NCBI GenBank assembly: GCA_963695705.1
Contig: CAVOHB010000001.1
Location: 186,001 to 250,000, forward strand
Length of the DNA: 64,000 nucleotides
Reading direction: 5' to 3'
From: JBKPNJ01 sp963695705
GTDB taxonomy: Bacteria > Actinomycetota > Actinomycetes > Propionibacteriales > Nocardioidaceae
The translations under genes were made by a program, and so were the position numbers. Below, one piece after another: positions 1 to 8,611 of this stretch. Numbering within the stretch: position 1 is the first letter of the stretch; each line of letters starts with the position of its first letter. The notes under the pieces are model-generated. The model was not told the DNA's origin. It saw nothing but the letters and a program-made list of their open reading frames with translations, and searched no databases.

Positions 1-744
1 CGGATCGACGCCGGCCAGCTCGACAAGGTCGTGCTGGCCCGTGACATGGTTGCCCAGACGAGCGCCGACATCGACGTCCGCTGGCCGCTGGCCCGGCTGT
101 CGGAGCGCTATCCCAGCTGCTGGACGTATCACGTGGACGGCCTGTTCGGCGCGACACCGGAGCTGCTGATCAAGCGCGAGCGCGGACTGGTCACGTCACG
201 GGTCCTGGCGGGGACGATCCGGCGTACCGGCGACGACCGTCACGACCTGGCGCTGGCAGCGTCGCTGGCCCGCTCGAGCAAGGACCTCGAGGAGCACGAG
301 TACGCCGTCCGCTCGGTAGCGGACTCGCTCGCCCCGCACTGCAAGAGCATGAACGTGCCGGAGACGCCGTTCGTCCTGCACCTGCCCAACGTGATGCACC
401 TGGCGTCGGACGTGACCGGAGTGATCGACGACCCCACGACGTCGTTGGGGCTCGCGGCGGCCCTGCACCCGTCGGCCGCCGTGGGCGGCACCCCGACGCG
501 GACGGCGACGGCCCTGATCACCGAGATCGAGTGCATGGACCGCGGTCGCTATGCGGGACCGGTCGGGTGGATGGACGCAGACGGGGACGGCGAATGGGGA
601 ATCGCACTGCGCTGCGCGCAGCTGGACGGGACGCGGGCACGGCTGTTCGCCGGTTGCGGGATCGTCGCGAACTCCGACCCCGAGGCCGAGCTCGCCGAGT
701 CGCAGGCCAAGCTCGTACCCGTCCGGGACGCCCTGGCCCCCTAG
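1..744 (+). CDS. menF: Isochorismate synthase, C-terminal part (5' end outside window)
   Basis: Converts chorismate to isochorismate, the entry step of menaquinone synthesis (salicylate or siderophore synthesis is a possible alternative). The frame is already open at base 1, so the N-terminus lies upstream; 247 residues are visible. It starts with KVVLARD, a signature of the chorismate-binding fold, followed by TPELLIKRE near residue 51 and GPVGWMD near residue 183, both typical of MenF/EntC/TrpE-like enzymes. menD, menC and menA follow within 6 kb, which favours the menaquinone role. Whether it is MenF or a siderophore EntC cannot be settled from the C-terminal part alone. Confidence 0.88.
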   Translation, partial: RIDAGQLDKVVLARDMVAQTSADIDVRWPLARLSERYPSCWTYHVDGLFGATPELLIKRERGLVTSRVLAGTIRRTGDDRHDLALAASLARSSKDLEEHEYAVRSVADSLAPHCKSMNVPETPFVLHLPNVMHLASDVTGVIDDPTTSLGLAAALHPSAAVGGTPTRTATALITEIECMDRGRYAGPVGWMDADGDGEWGIALRCAQLDGTRARLFAGCGIVANSDPEAELAESQAKLVPVRDALAP

Positions 745-786
745 CGCCCGACCCCCGCCCCCAACCCCCCGGGAGGGGACTTGGGG

Positions 787-1713
787 TCAGGCCGGGTCGG
801 CGACCCACCGCATCGGGTCTCCCGCACCGAGGTCGGTGATCCCCGCGTCGTGCAACGCGCCTGCCACCAAGGTGCGACGGTGGGCGGCGAAGGTGAGCAC
901 GTGGGCGATCATCCCGCCGTACGTGAAAACCTCGGGTGTCTCGCAGATCGCATCGACGAACGTCTCGTCGAGCCGGCCCCGCTCACACACGTCGCGGACG
1001 TGCTCCAGGAACGTCGGTCCCACCTCGGCCAGCCGGGTGCGCATGTCCGACGTGCTCTCCCCCCGCTCGACGGAGAAGTCGTAGGCACGAGCCGTCATGG
1101 CGGCGTTCCACATGTCCATCTGGCCGATCAGCCGCGACAGCAGCGAGCGCAGGGTCGGGCTCTCGTCGACGCCTTCGACGGAGATCTCGATCGGGGCGTC
1201 CAACTGGTCGTCGCGCAGTCTCGACCCGCGGCTGACCATCTCGCCGACCAGCCAGATGTGGTGCTCGACCATCTTGACGACCAGGTCCATGGAGCTCACC
1301 TTCGTTCGCGCGGGCAGCCGGAGACCGCCGGGGGGATGGAAGTGCACGTCGCTCGGCGCCTGGATCTGGATCCGCGTCGGCCGCTTGCGCCACCGCGAGG
1401 GAGTCTGTCCGTACGCCCGGGCGAACGCTCGGGTGAACGCCTCGTGCGAGGAGTAGCCGGCCTCGACCGCGATGTCGAGAACCCCGCGGTCGCTGGTCAG
1501 CAGGCGGTACGCCGACCGCTCGAGCATCACCCGGCGGCGGAACGCCCCCGGCGCCTCGCCGGCGGCGGCCGCGACGACCCGGTCGAAATGGAACCGCGAC
1601 ATGTGAGCACGGCTGGCGACGTCCGCGCCGTCGACACCGGGCTGGTCGAACGTCTCCTCCAGCACGTCGACGAACCGGCTGAACGTATCGGCCGAGATGC
1701 TCATGCCGTCCAT
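787..1713 (-). CDS. AraC-family regulator with C-terminal DinB-like domain
   Basis: A 308-residue putative transcription factor. Residues 1-110 form an AraC double helix-turn-helix (SRFHFDRVVAAAAGEAP, then GYSSHEAFTRAFARAYGQTPSRWR). Residues 120-300 resemble a DinB/YfiT four-helix domain with spaced histidines (VEHHIW, AHVLTF). AraC-DinB fusions are common in actinobacteria and may sense small thiol or damage signals, but the ligand here is unknown. It sits between menF and menD, convergent with menF and collinear with menD; no operator was identified. Confidence 0.85.
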   Translation of the reverse strand: MDGMSISADTFSRFVDVLEETFDQPGVDGADVASRAHMSRFHFDRVVAAAAGEAPGAFRRRVMLERSAYRLLTSDRGVLDIAVEAGYSSHEAFTRAFARAYGQTPSRWRKRPTRIQIQAPSDVHFHPPGGLRLPARTKVSSMDLVVKMVEHHIWLVGEMVSRGSRLRDDQLDAPIEISVEGVDESPTLRSLLSRLIGQMDMWNAAMTARAYDFSVERGESTSDMRTRLAEVGPTFLEHVRDVCERGRLDETFVDAICETPEVFTYGGMIAHVLTFAAHRRTLVAGALHDAGITDLGAGDPMRWVADPA

Positions 1714-1753
1714 ACTGCGACAGCGCCGGCCCGGCGGGCTTGATCCGGATTGC

Positions 1754-3397
1754 TCACATCAGAGACCGCAGCTCTTCGTCGACGGCCCGCCGGTTCGCGC
1801 GGTCGACCGGGACCTCCAGGACTCGGATGCCCGTCACGTCGACAGCCAGCGCCTCGCGCAGCGCCGCTGCCTGGTCGACGCGCTGGTACGCCGTCCCCGA
1901 CACCGCGCAGACGGCGGCGATGTCTGCATGCGCTGGAGCTGCGAAGACCCGCTCGAACGCCGACGCGTACTCGGGGGCACCCTGCTCGAGCGTGGCGAAG
2001 ATCGAGCCCCCGTCGTCGTTGACGACCACGATGGTCAGGTCGGGCACCGGCTCGCGTTCGCCGAACAGCAGGCCGTTGCTGTCGTGCAGGAACGTCAGGT
2101 CACCCAGGTAGGCGAACGCCCGCGACGACTGTCGTACGAGCGCGGTGCCGACGGCCGTCGACACCGTGCCGTCGATGCCCGACAGGCCGCGGTTGGCGAT
2201 GGTCTTGCGCCGCCGGCCCACCAGGTGGGTCGGCATCATCAGGTCGAGATCGCGGACCGGGTTCGAGGACCCGACGACCAGCAGACCACCCGGCGGCAGC
2301 GTCTCGCCGAGGATGCGGGCCACGGTCCACGGCGACAGCCCCGGCTGCCCGTCCAGCAGTGCGTCGACCCGTCGGCCGACAGCGGCATCGGCGGCACGCC
2401 AGACGTCGAGCCAGGCGGCGTCGTCGCGCTGCGCGACGCGTGCTGCCGGCACCACGCGCGCCGCCCGGTTGCCCACGTCCGGCCACAGAAGTCCCCGCGG
2501 CGCCACCACCACCAGCTCGATGTCGGGCCGGGAGAGCAGGGCGGTGACCGCGCGCGACAGCGTCGGACGACCGTAGACGATCACCCGGTCGATCCGGTCG
2601 GCCAGCCCGGCACCGCCGAGCAGCAGCCGGTAGTGCGCGATCGGGTTCTCGCCGGTCCGCGCGCCCGAGGTCGGCTCGGCCAGCAACGGCCAGCCGCCTG
2701 CCTCGGCGAGCAGGCGCGCCGGTGGTCCCGCGCCGTCGCCGGCGACCACTACCGTGCGCGGGCCATTCACCAGCGGATGCGCCTCCGGATCCCCCGGCCC
2801 GTCCACGTGCACCCAGGGCGCGTCGCCCGGCCTGCCGTCAGCCGGCCAGCCGGCCGATCCGGGGACGAGCGGGTCCCGCAACGCGACGTTGACGTGGACC
2901 GGTCCGGGTGCGGACGTACGAGTACCGAGAGCCGCCGACAGCGCCCGGGCGACAGCGGCGCGAACCACCTCCGAGGACGTCCCGGACGGCAGCTGCGCGA
3001 ACCACCGGACCGCATCGCCGAAGAGCTTCACCTGGTCGGTCGTCTGGTTGGCGCCGGTGCCGAGCAGCTCCACCGGCCGGTCGGCCGACGCCACCACCAG
3101 CGGCACCCCGGCATGGGACGCCTCGAGCACCGCCGGGTGCAGGTTGGCGACCGCGGTGCCCGACGTGGTCACGACCGCTACCGGCGCCTGCAGCTGCTTG
3201 GCCATCCCCAGCGCCAGGAACCCCGCGGTCCGCTCGTCGAGCCGGACGTGCATCCGGATCCGCCGCTCCGCGTCCGCGGCGTGGAGCGCGAAGGCCAGCG
3301 GCGCCGACCGGGACCCGGGCGCGAGCACTGCCTCTCGTACACCGGACCGGCACAGCTCGTCGACGAGTGTCCGGGCGAGCAGCGTCGACTCGTTCAC
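1754..3397 (-). CDS. menD: 2-succinyl-5-enolpyruvyl-6-hydroxy-3-cyclohexene-1-carboxylate synthase
   Basis: Thiamine-diphosphate enzyme that joins isochorismate and 2-oxoglutarate in the menaquinone pathway. It is 547 residues from GTG 3397, the usual family length. The N-terminus carries APGSRSAPL and the activating-glutamate region DERTAGFLALGMAK. The C-terminal cofactor/metal site is GDLTFLHDSNGLL. The GTG start overlaps the menC stop by 4 bases (GTGA), so translation is probably coupled to menC. The open frame continues far upstream of this GTG, but that part is antisense noise over menC. Confidence 0.95.
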   Translation of the reverse strand: MNESTLLARTLVDELCRSGVREAVLAPGSRSAPLAFALHAADAERRIRMHVRLDERTAGFLALGMAKQLQAPVAVVTTSGTAVANLHPAVLEASHAGVPLVVASADRPVELLGTGANQTTDQVKLFGDAVRWFAQLPSGTSSEVVRAAVARALSAALGTRTSAPGPVHVNVALRDPLVPGSAGWPADGRPGDAPWVHVDGPGDPEAHPLVNGPRTVVVAGDGAGPPARLLAEAGGWPLLAEPTSGARTGENPIAHYRLLLGGAGLADRIDRVIVYGRPTLSRAVTALLSRPDIELVVVAPRGLLWPDVGNRAARVVPAARVAQRDDAAWLDVWRAADAAVGRRVDALLDGQPGLSPWTVARILGETLPPGGLLVVGSSNPVRDLDLMMPTHLVGRRRKTIANRGLSGIDGTVSTAVGTALVRQSSRAFAYLGDLTFLHDSNGLLFGEREPVPDLTIVVVNDDGGSIFATLEQGAPEYASAFERVFAAPAHADIAAVCAVSGTAYQRVDQAAALREALAVDVTGIRVLEVPVDRANRRAVDEELRSLM

Positions 3398-4389
3398 CGC
3401 GCACCGGCCATCAGCGCCTGGACGGCGGACACCCGGGTCCGCCAGCGGTCCGCGGTCGGGCCATCGGCTGCCGCCACCGCGTAGCGATCCCGGTCGACCA
3501 CTGGGCGGCTGACCGGCAGGACGCCGCCGACGGGCACCAGCGGGCGGCTCACCACGTCGTGCTCCAGCAGTCTGACCGTTGCCAGCCCGTTGGCGTACGG
3601 CAGCTCGGGCAGCGCGGCGGCAAGCGCGACTCCGGCGGCGATGCCGATGGAGGTCTCCAGCGCGCTGGACACGACGACCGGCAGGCCGATCTGCTCGGCG
3701 ATGCGCAGGCAGGCACGCACGCCCCCGATCGGCTGGACCTTCAGCACCGCGATGTCGGCGGCGCCGAGTGCCCTGACCGCCATCGGGTCGGCGGCGGTGC
3801 GGATCGACTCGTCGGCCGCGATCGGGATGTCGACCCTTCGGCGCACGTACGCAAGTTCCTCCGCGGTCGGGCAGGGCTGCTCGACGTACTCGAGGTCGAA
3901 CCGGGCCAGCGTGTGGATCCGGGACACCGCCTCCTCGACGGTCCATCCACCGTTGGCGTCGACCCGTACCCGCCCGTCAGGTCCGATCGCGTCGCGAACC
4001 GCCTCCACCCGGGCCAGGTCCTCGGCGAACGGCCGGCCGCGTTCGGCGACCTTGACCTTGGCAGTACGGCAGCCACCACTGTCACGCACGACGCCGGCCG
4101 CCGCCTCCGGGTCGACCGCCGGCACCGTGCAGTTGACCGGGATCTCGGTGCGCACCGGGTCGGGCCAGCCCTCGAACGCCGCCTCCGTCGCGGCGCGAAG
4201 CCAGCTCATACACGAGGCGTGGTCGTAGTCCCAGAACGGGCTGAACTCCGCCCACCCGGCCGGGCCCTCGATGAGCACGCCCTCGCGGACGTCGATGCCG
4301 CGGAACCTCGTGCGCATGCCGATGGCGTACGGCAGCGTCTCCATGCCGACAAACCCTACGGTCGACGGCGACTCGGGTTCGCCGGTCAT
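3394..4389 (-). CDS. menC: o-Succinylbenzoate synthase
   Basis: Enolase-superfamily dehydratase making o-succinylbenzoate in menaquinone synthesis; 331 residues. Expected active-site residues are visible: KxK (Lys111/Lys113), metal ligands Asp144 (VDANGG), Glu170 (EQPC) and Asp193 (AADES), and the second catalytic lysine Lys217 (LKVQPIGG). ATG 4389 lies 5 bases after the upstream gene; a shorter start at ATG 4344 (316 residues), preceded by a weak GTAGGG, is possible. The stop overlaps the menD start. Together with menD, menA and menF it covers most of the pathway up to the prenyl transfer; menB and menE are not in the window. Confidence 0.94.
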   Translation of the reverse strand: MTGEPESPSTVGFVGMETLPYAIGMRTRFRGIDVREGVLIEGPAGWAEFSPFWDYDHASCMSWLRAATEAAFEGWPDPVRTEIPVNCTVPAVDPEAAAGVVRDSGGCRTAKVKVAERGRPFAEDLARVEAVRDAIGPDGRVRVDANGGWTVEEAVSRIHTLARFDLEYVEQPCPTAEELAYVRRRVDIPIAADESIRTAADPMAVRALGAADIAVLKVQPIGGVRACLRIAEQIGLPVVVSSALETSIGIAAGVALAAALPELPYANGLATVRLLEHDVVSRPLVPVGGVLPVSRPVVDRDRYAVAAADGPTADRWRTRVSAVQALMAGAR

Positions 4390-4394
4390 CGGGA

Positions 4395-4967
4395 TCAGTA
4401 GGCCCCGCCACCACCGGGCAGACCGAAGGTCCTGAAGTACCAGAGTGCGGAGGTGAGCCAGACGACGATGATCGCGGTGAACACCAGCCCGCCGAACAGC
4501 GGCAGCGCCCAGGTCGGCAGCCGGCGCGAGCGCAGGGTCAGCATCTTCGACACGAACGCGCCGTAGAACACGCATCCGGCAAGAGAGTGGACCAGCACGC
4601 GGTTCTCGTAGTCCTGGTATCCCAGCGACCACAGGCAGTGGAACGCCACGGGCAGGCTGACCAGCACCGCGAGAGCCCCGCTGGTGCGGTGCAGGGGTCC
4701 CAGCCAGCCGGGCGGCGCACCGCCGCCGAGCTTCCCGTACATCCTCAGCGCGGTGACGAGCTGGACCAGGGCGAGCGCCGCGGCGGCGCTGGCCAGCCAG
4801 ACCTTCATCGTGATCAGGTCGGGGAATCCCAATGTCGTGATCGCCCGGCCCGACGGTTGATGCTCCTTGCCATAGACCCCGAGTCCCACCGCGACCAGCG
4901 CTCCGATGGTCAGCGGCACGAGAACGCGCCAGGCCGGCGTCGAGGGCGGAGCTGTGTTTGTCGTCAC
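4395..4967 (-). CDS. DUF6529-type integral membrane protein
   Basis: Predicted 190-residue membrane protein with about five hydrophobic segments (VLVPLTIGALVAVGLG near residue 20, then around residues 55, 95, 125 and 155). Histidines flank the middle helices (LHRTSG, AFHCLW, VHSLAG), a pattern seen in heme-b-binding helical proteins, although heme binding is only inferred. It is 5 bases upstream of menC on the same strand and divergent from menA, so a link to menaquinone-dependent electron transfer is attractive but unproven. I chose GTG 4967; an ATG at 5003 would extend it through an inverted repeat in the intergenic region. Confidence 0.7.
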   Translation of the reverse strand: MTTNTAPPSTPAWRVLVPLTIGALVAVGLGVYGKEHQPSGRAITTLGFPDLITMKVWLASAAAALALVQLVTALRMYGKLGGGAPPGWLGPLHRTSGALAVLVSLPVAFHCLWSLGYQDYENRVLVHSLAGCVFYGAFVSKMLTLRSRRLPTWALPLFGGLVFTAIIVVWLTSALWYFRTFGLPGGGGAY

Positions 4968-4988
4968 CCGTGCAGGATGCCGTTGTTG

Positions 4989-5013
4989 GCCGCAAATCTC
5001 CATGGTTTGCGGC
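4989..5013. promoter_or_regulatory. Inverted repeat between DUF6529 gene and menA
   Basis: Perfect 8-base arms GCCGCAAA (4989-4996) and TTTGCGGC (5006-5013) separated by 9 bases, in the 107-base divergent region. The position and symmetry fit a repressor operator for menA and/or the menC-menD group; no cognate regulator can be named. Confidence 0.4.
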
Positions 5014-5074
5014 AGCCAGACTTGCCGCGAACCCGAGAGATCGACGAGTCCACACGCTGTCAGACTTGCCGACC

Positions 5075-5956
5075 ATGGCCAGCACCGCCCAGTGGATCGA
5101 GGGCGCCCGTCCGCGTACCCTCCCGGCCGCGGTCGCCCCGGTCATCGCCGGGTCCGGTGCGGCCTCGTACGCGGGCTCGTTCGTCTGGTGGAAGGCCGTG
5201 CTCTCGCTGGTTGTCGCGGTGGCGCTGCAGGTGGCCGTCAACTACGCCAACGACTACTCCGACGGCATCCGGGGGACCGACGCCAACCGGGTCGGCCCGT
5301 TCCGGCTGGTCGGCTCCCAGGCCGCGCAGCCGGCGGCGGTCCGGCGAGCGGCGTTGGCCGGCTTTGCGGTGGCCGCGGCCGCCGGTCTGGTGCTGGCGGC
5401 GACCACCGCATGGTGGCTGGTCCTCGTCGGGGCCGCGGCCATCGCGGCCTCCTGGTACTACACCGGAGGGTCGCGGCCGTACGGCTATCGCGGTCTCGGC
5501 GAGGTCAGCGTGTTCGTGTTCTTCGGGCTGGTCGCGGTGATGGGCACCGCCTACGTCCAGACCCAGTCGTTCACCGTGCCCGCCGCACTGAGCGGAGTGG
5601 GCGTAGGCGCACTGGCCTGCGCGATCCTCGTCGCCAACAACCTGCGCGACATCCCGACCGACCGACTGGCCGGCAAACGCACGCTGGCCGTCGCGATCGG
5701 CGACGCCGGTACCCGGCGGTTGTACGTCGGGCTCAGCGCCGCGGCGTTGGTCGCAATGGTCGTTTTGGTGCTCGACATCGGGGCCGACTGGTGGCTGCTG
5801 GTGGTGGCGCTGCCCCCGCTCGCACTGTCGATCCGCGCGGCCCGCTCGGTGCTGGGGGCCGCCACCGGGCTCGAGCTGATACCGGTACTGCGCGACACGG
5901 GATTGGCCGAGCTCCTGTACGGGGTCGCGCTCGCGTTCCTGCTGACCACGGCGTGA
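5075..5956 (+). CDS. menA: 1,4-Dihydroxy-2-naphthoate polyprenyltransferase
   Basis: UbiA-superfamily membrane enzyme that prenylates 1,4-dihydroxy-2-naphthoate to demethylmenaquinone; 293 residues with about eight hydrophobic segments. Both Asp-rich motifs that bind prenyl diphosphate and magnesium are present: NDYSDGIRGTD (residues 59-69) and NNLRDIPTD (about 189-197). ATG 5075 gives the canonical start MASTAQWIEGARPRTLPAA; the frame is open 39 codons further up but that part is not protein-like. It is divergent from the menC/menD group and convergent with the cds1 gene. Confidence 0.95.
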   Translation: MASTAQWIEGARPRTLPAAVAPVIAGSGAASYAGSFVWWKAVLSLVVAVALQVAVNYANDYSDGIRGTDANRVGPFRLVGSQAAQPAAVRRAALAGFAVAAAAGLVLAATTAWWLVLVGAAAIAASWYYTGGSRPYGYRGLGEVSVFVFFGLVAVMGTAYVQTQSFTVPAALSGVGVGALACAILVANNLRDIPTDRLAGKRTLAVAIGDAGTRRLYVGLSAAALVAMVVLVLDIGADWWLLVVALPPLALSIRAARSVLGAATGLELIPVLRDTGLAELLYGVALAFLLTTA

Positions 5957-5980
5957 CCGGCCGGCGACCCGCAATCCGTG

Positions 5981-7156
5981 CTATCCGTGCTGTCCGTCGG
6001 GCCACTGCCCGGTCCGGACGAACCGCTTCAGCGTCTCCGTGTGCGGCTGCAGCCGAAGTCCCTGCCCGTTGACCCAGTCGTCGGAGTAGTAGGTGTCGAG
6101 ATAGCGCTCTCCGCCATCACACAACAGGGTCACCACGCTCCCGCGCTCGCGCGCCTGCACCATCTGGGCCACCAGGCGCAGGGCCCCCCACATGTTCGTG
6201 CCGGTCGACCCGCCCACGAACCGCCCACTGACCAGGCTCGTCCAGCGCGCCGCGGCGACCGAGGCGGCGTCCGGCACCGTCACCATCTGGTCGATCACAC
6301 CGGGGATGAACGACGGCTCCACTTGTGGCCGGCCGATCCCCTCGATCCGCGAGCTACGGTCGGTGCGGTACGAGGGGTCGCCGTCCACCCAGCCCCGGAA
6401 GAAGGCGGAGCCCTCGGGATCCACGACGCACAACCTGGTGTCGTACCGCTTGAACCTGAGGTAGCGGCCGATCGTCGAGCTGGTGCCTCCGGTGCCCGCG
6501 CCGACCACGATCCATGTCGGGACCGGGTGCTGCTCGTGGCTCATCTGGTCGAAGATCGACTCTGCGATGTTGTTGTTGCCCCGCCAGTCGGTCGCCCCGG
6601 CGGCATGGGTGAACTGGTCCATGAAGTAGCCCCCGGTCGCCTGCGCCAGCCGGCGGGACTCCGCATAGATCGTGCTGGGTTCGTCGACGAGGTGGCAGCG
6701 CCCGCCCTGGAACTCGATCAGCTTCATCTTCTCCGGTGACGTCGTGGCCGGCATCACCGCGACGAAGGGGAGGCCGAGCATCCTGGCGAAGTAGGCCTCG
6801 CTGACCGCTGTCGAACCGCTCGACGCCTCGATGACAGTCGTTCCCTCGTGGATAGAGCCGCTGCACAGCGAGAAGAGGAAGAGGGAACGGGCCAGGCGGT
6901 GCTTCAGTGACCCCGTGGGGTGCACTGACTCGTCCTTGAGATACAGCTCGACGCCCCAGTCGGCGGGAAGCGGGAACAGGTGGAGGTGGGTGTCGGCGCT
7001 GCGGTTGGCGTCGGCCTCGACGATCCGGATCGCCTCGTTGACCCAGTTCCGGTCGGCCGGGGAGGATCGATCGACCACGCGGCCGGCCGAACCGCGGTCG
7101 GCGTCACGCTGGCTGCCCGCGGCGTCGCCGCCACCGGTGGGGGCTGGCATCGCCAA
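5981..7156 (-). CDS. cds1: PLP-dependent L-cysteine desulfhydrase, Cds1-like
   Basis: Fold-type II PLP enzyme of the cysteine synthase family, 391 residues. PTGSLKHR holds the probable Schiff-base Lys85, GAGTGGT the phosphate-binding loop, and SGSTAV a substrate loop. The N-terminal WVNEAIRIVEADANRSADTH block is characteristic of the mycobacterial Cds1 (Rv3684) group, which degrades cysteine to pyruvate, H2S and ammonia and helps redox and respiratory balance. A plain cysteine synthase role is possible but less likely from this block. It is convergent with menA, with only 24 bases between stops. Confidence 0.85.
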   Translation of the reverse strand: MAMPAPTGGGDAAGSQRDADRGSAGRVVDRSSPADRNWVNEAIRIVEADANRSADTHLHLFPLPADWGVELYLKDESVHPTGSLKHRLARSLFLFSLCSGSIHEGTTVIEASSGSTAVSEAYFARMLGLPFVAVMPATTSPEKMKLIEFQGGRCHLVDEPSTIYAESRRLAQATGGYFMDQFTHAAGATDWRGNNNIAESIFDQMSHEQHPVPTWIVVGAGTGGTSSTIGRYLRFKRYDTRLCVVDPEGSAFFRGWVDGDPSYRTDRSSRIEGIGRPQVEPSFIPGVIDQMVTVPDAASVAAARWTSLVSGRFVGGSTGTNMWGALRLVAQMVQARERGSVVTLLCDGGERYLDTYYSDDWVNGQGLRLQPHTETLKRFVRTGQWPDGQHG

Positions 7157-7167
7157 AGGTTAGCGGC

Positions 7168-7470
7168 TCAGCCCGGTGTCTCCCCGGTGTCGTCGGCGGG
7201 GTCTTCCTTGCGCCGTGACTCCTCCACCCGCGTGCCGATCCGCGTGGTCATCCGGGACGCACGCTGCTCGATCGCGACGGCGAACCGTTCCCGCAGCCGG
7301 CGGAGCACGAAGATGGAGGCGATCGACGAGAGGACCGCGGCGACGAGAACCGTCCACAGCAGCGAGACGGTCGACCATGCGACCCAGGTGAAGATGAGCA
7401 GCCAGATCAGCAGGAACACGCCGACGAACAGGCCGATCCGGGCGAGTGTGTAGAGCGCGAAGTACTTCAA
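7168..7470 (-). CDS. DUF4229 small membrane protein
   Basis: A 100-residue protein with two adjacent hydrophobic helices (about residues 12-32 and 36-56) and a charged, basic cytoplasmic tail rich in Arg/Glu. It matches the DUF4229 family seen near menaquinone genes in other actinobacteria. The function is unknown. It lies 11 bases upstream of cds1 on the same strand and is probably cotranscribed with it. Confidence 0.75.
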   Translation of the reverse strand: MKYFALYTLARIGLFVGVFLLIWLLIFTWVAWSTVSLLWTVLVAAVLSSIASIFVLRRLRERFAVAIEQRASRMTTRIGTRVEESRRKEDPADDTGETPG

Positions 7471-7502
7471 CGGTTCCCAGCTGTCATGTCAGCGGTTTCA
7501 TC

Positions 7503-8459
7503 TCAGGTGTTGAGGATCGCGGCGAACAGGGCCGGATCGATGTTGCCGCCCGACAGTACCGCGACGGTCTTGCCGGCCGGGAGCGCGGAACCGTGCTCGA
7601 GGTACGCCGCGGTCGCCACCGCGCCGCTGGGCTCGGCCACCAGGTGCGAGCGCACGGCGATCTCCCGCACCGCGGCCCGGATGGAGTCCTCTCCGACGGT
7701 CACAACGTCGTCGACGAGCGCGGAGATGTGCGCCCAGTTGTGCAGCCCGACGGCACTGACGCGAAGTCCGTCGGCGATGGTGCGTCCCGTGCGTTCCGGG
7801 GACCAGGTGGCACGCTCTCCGGCGGCGAACCCCTCGGCGAGGTCGCCGGCGAGCTCAGGTTCGCAGCCGATCACCCGGGCCTGCGGGCGGCGGGCCTTGA
7901 CCGCGGCGGCGACCCCGGAGATGAGCCCGCCGCCGCCCACCGGAACGAGCACCGTGTCCACGTCGTCGAGGTCGTCGACGATCTCCAGCCCGACCGTCCC
8001 CTGCCCGGCGATCACCCGGAGGTCATCGAACGGCGCGATGACCGACGCGCCCGTGCGGTCCGCCCACTCCTCGCAGGCGCGCTGGCGATCCGCCACGGGC
8101 ACGACCAGCACCTGCGCGCCAAGTGCCCTGGTGGCATCGATCTTTCGCGGTACCGAGCCTTCCGGCATCAGCACGGTCGCGGTGATGCCGGTGGCCCGCG
8201 CGGCGTAGGCGACGGCCTGCCCGTGGTTGCCCGAGGAGTGGGTCACCACCCCGTGGGCACGCCGATCCGGGTCCAGCAAGGCCACCGCGTTCAGGGCGCC
8301 GCGTAGCTTGAATGCTCCCGTGGGCTGGAGGGACTCCGGCTTCAGCCACACGGGCAGTCGCGGGCGTGAGCCACCGAGCACCACCAGCGGGGTGCGGACA
8401 CACGAGCCGCGGATCCGCTGCCGCGCCGCCTCGATCTCGTCCAGCGTGACCAGCGTCAT
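7503..8459 (-). CDS. Threonine/serine dehydratase
   Basis: PLP-dependent deaminase of fold type II, 318 residues from ATG 8459. Visible features are LQPTGAFKLRG with Schiff-base Lys51, HSSGNHGQ in the substrate loop, and the glycine-rich phosphate loop VGGGGLISG near residue 172. There is no C-terminal ACT domain, so this is the short catabolic or serine-racemase-like form rather than the isoleucine-inhibited IlvA. The substrate (Thr or Ser) is not decided by sequence. It ends 32 bases before the DUF4229 gene. Confidence 0.85.
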   Translation of the reverse strand: MTLVTLDEIEAARQRIRGSCVRTPLVVLGGSRPRLPVWLKPESLQPTGAFKLRGALNAVALLDPDRRAHGVVTHSSGNHGQAVAYAARATGITATVLMPEGSVPRKIDATRALGAQVLVVPVADRQRACEEWADRTGASVIAPFDDLRVIAGQGTVGLEIVDDLDDVDTVLVPVGGGGLISGVAAAVKARRPQARVIGCEPELAGDLAEGFAAGERATWSPERTGRTIADGLRVSAVGLHNWAHISALVDDVVTVGEDSIRAAVREIAVRSHLVAEPSGAVATAAYLEHGSALPAGKTVAVLSGGNIDPALFAAILNT

Positions 8460-8510
8460 GAGGGCACGATGCCATTTCGGCCCACCACCCCGGTCCACCG
8501 GCCAGGAAAA

Positions 8511-8562
8511 CGCCGGCGGTGGGGGACACCGGCACCGCCGGCGACACTGCCATCGGTGTCGC
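8511..8562. repeat. Two adjacent perfect hairpins in divergent intergenic region
   Basis: Hairpin A has 11-base perfect arms (8511-8521 with 8533-8543, core GCCGGCGGTG/CACCGCCGGC) and an 11-base loop. Hairpin B has 7-base arms GCGACAC/GTGTCGC (8541-8547 with 8556-8562). They lie between the divergently transcribed dehydratase and PLDc_N genes, so they are not simple terminators; they may be operators or a 5' UTR structure. Confidence 0.4.
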
Positions 8563-8611
8563 TCCCGGACACGCTTGAGCACCTTCTCGACGGGCGACCT
8601 ACGCTAGGGGT

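Noticed and set aside
1697..3484. 595-codon plus-strand open frame opposite menD
   Set aside because: Arg/Pro/Gln-rich translation with no motifs; it is the GC-skewed shadow of menD on the other strand.
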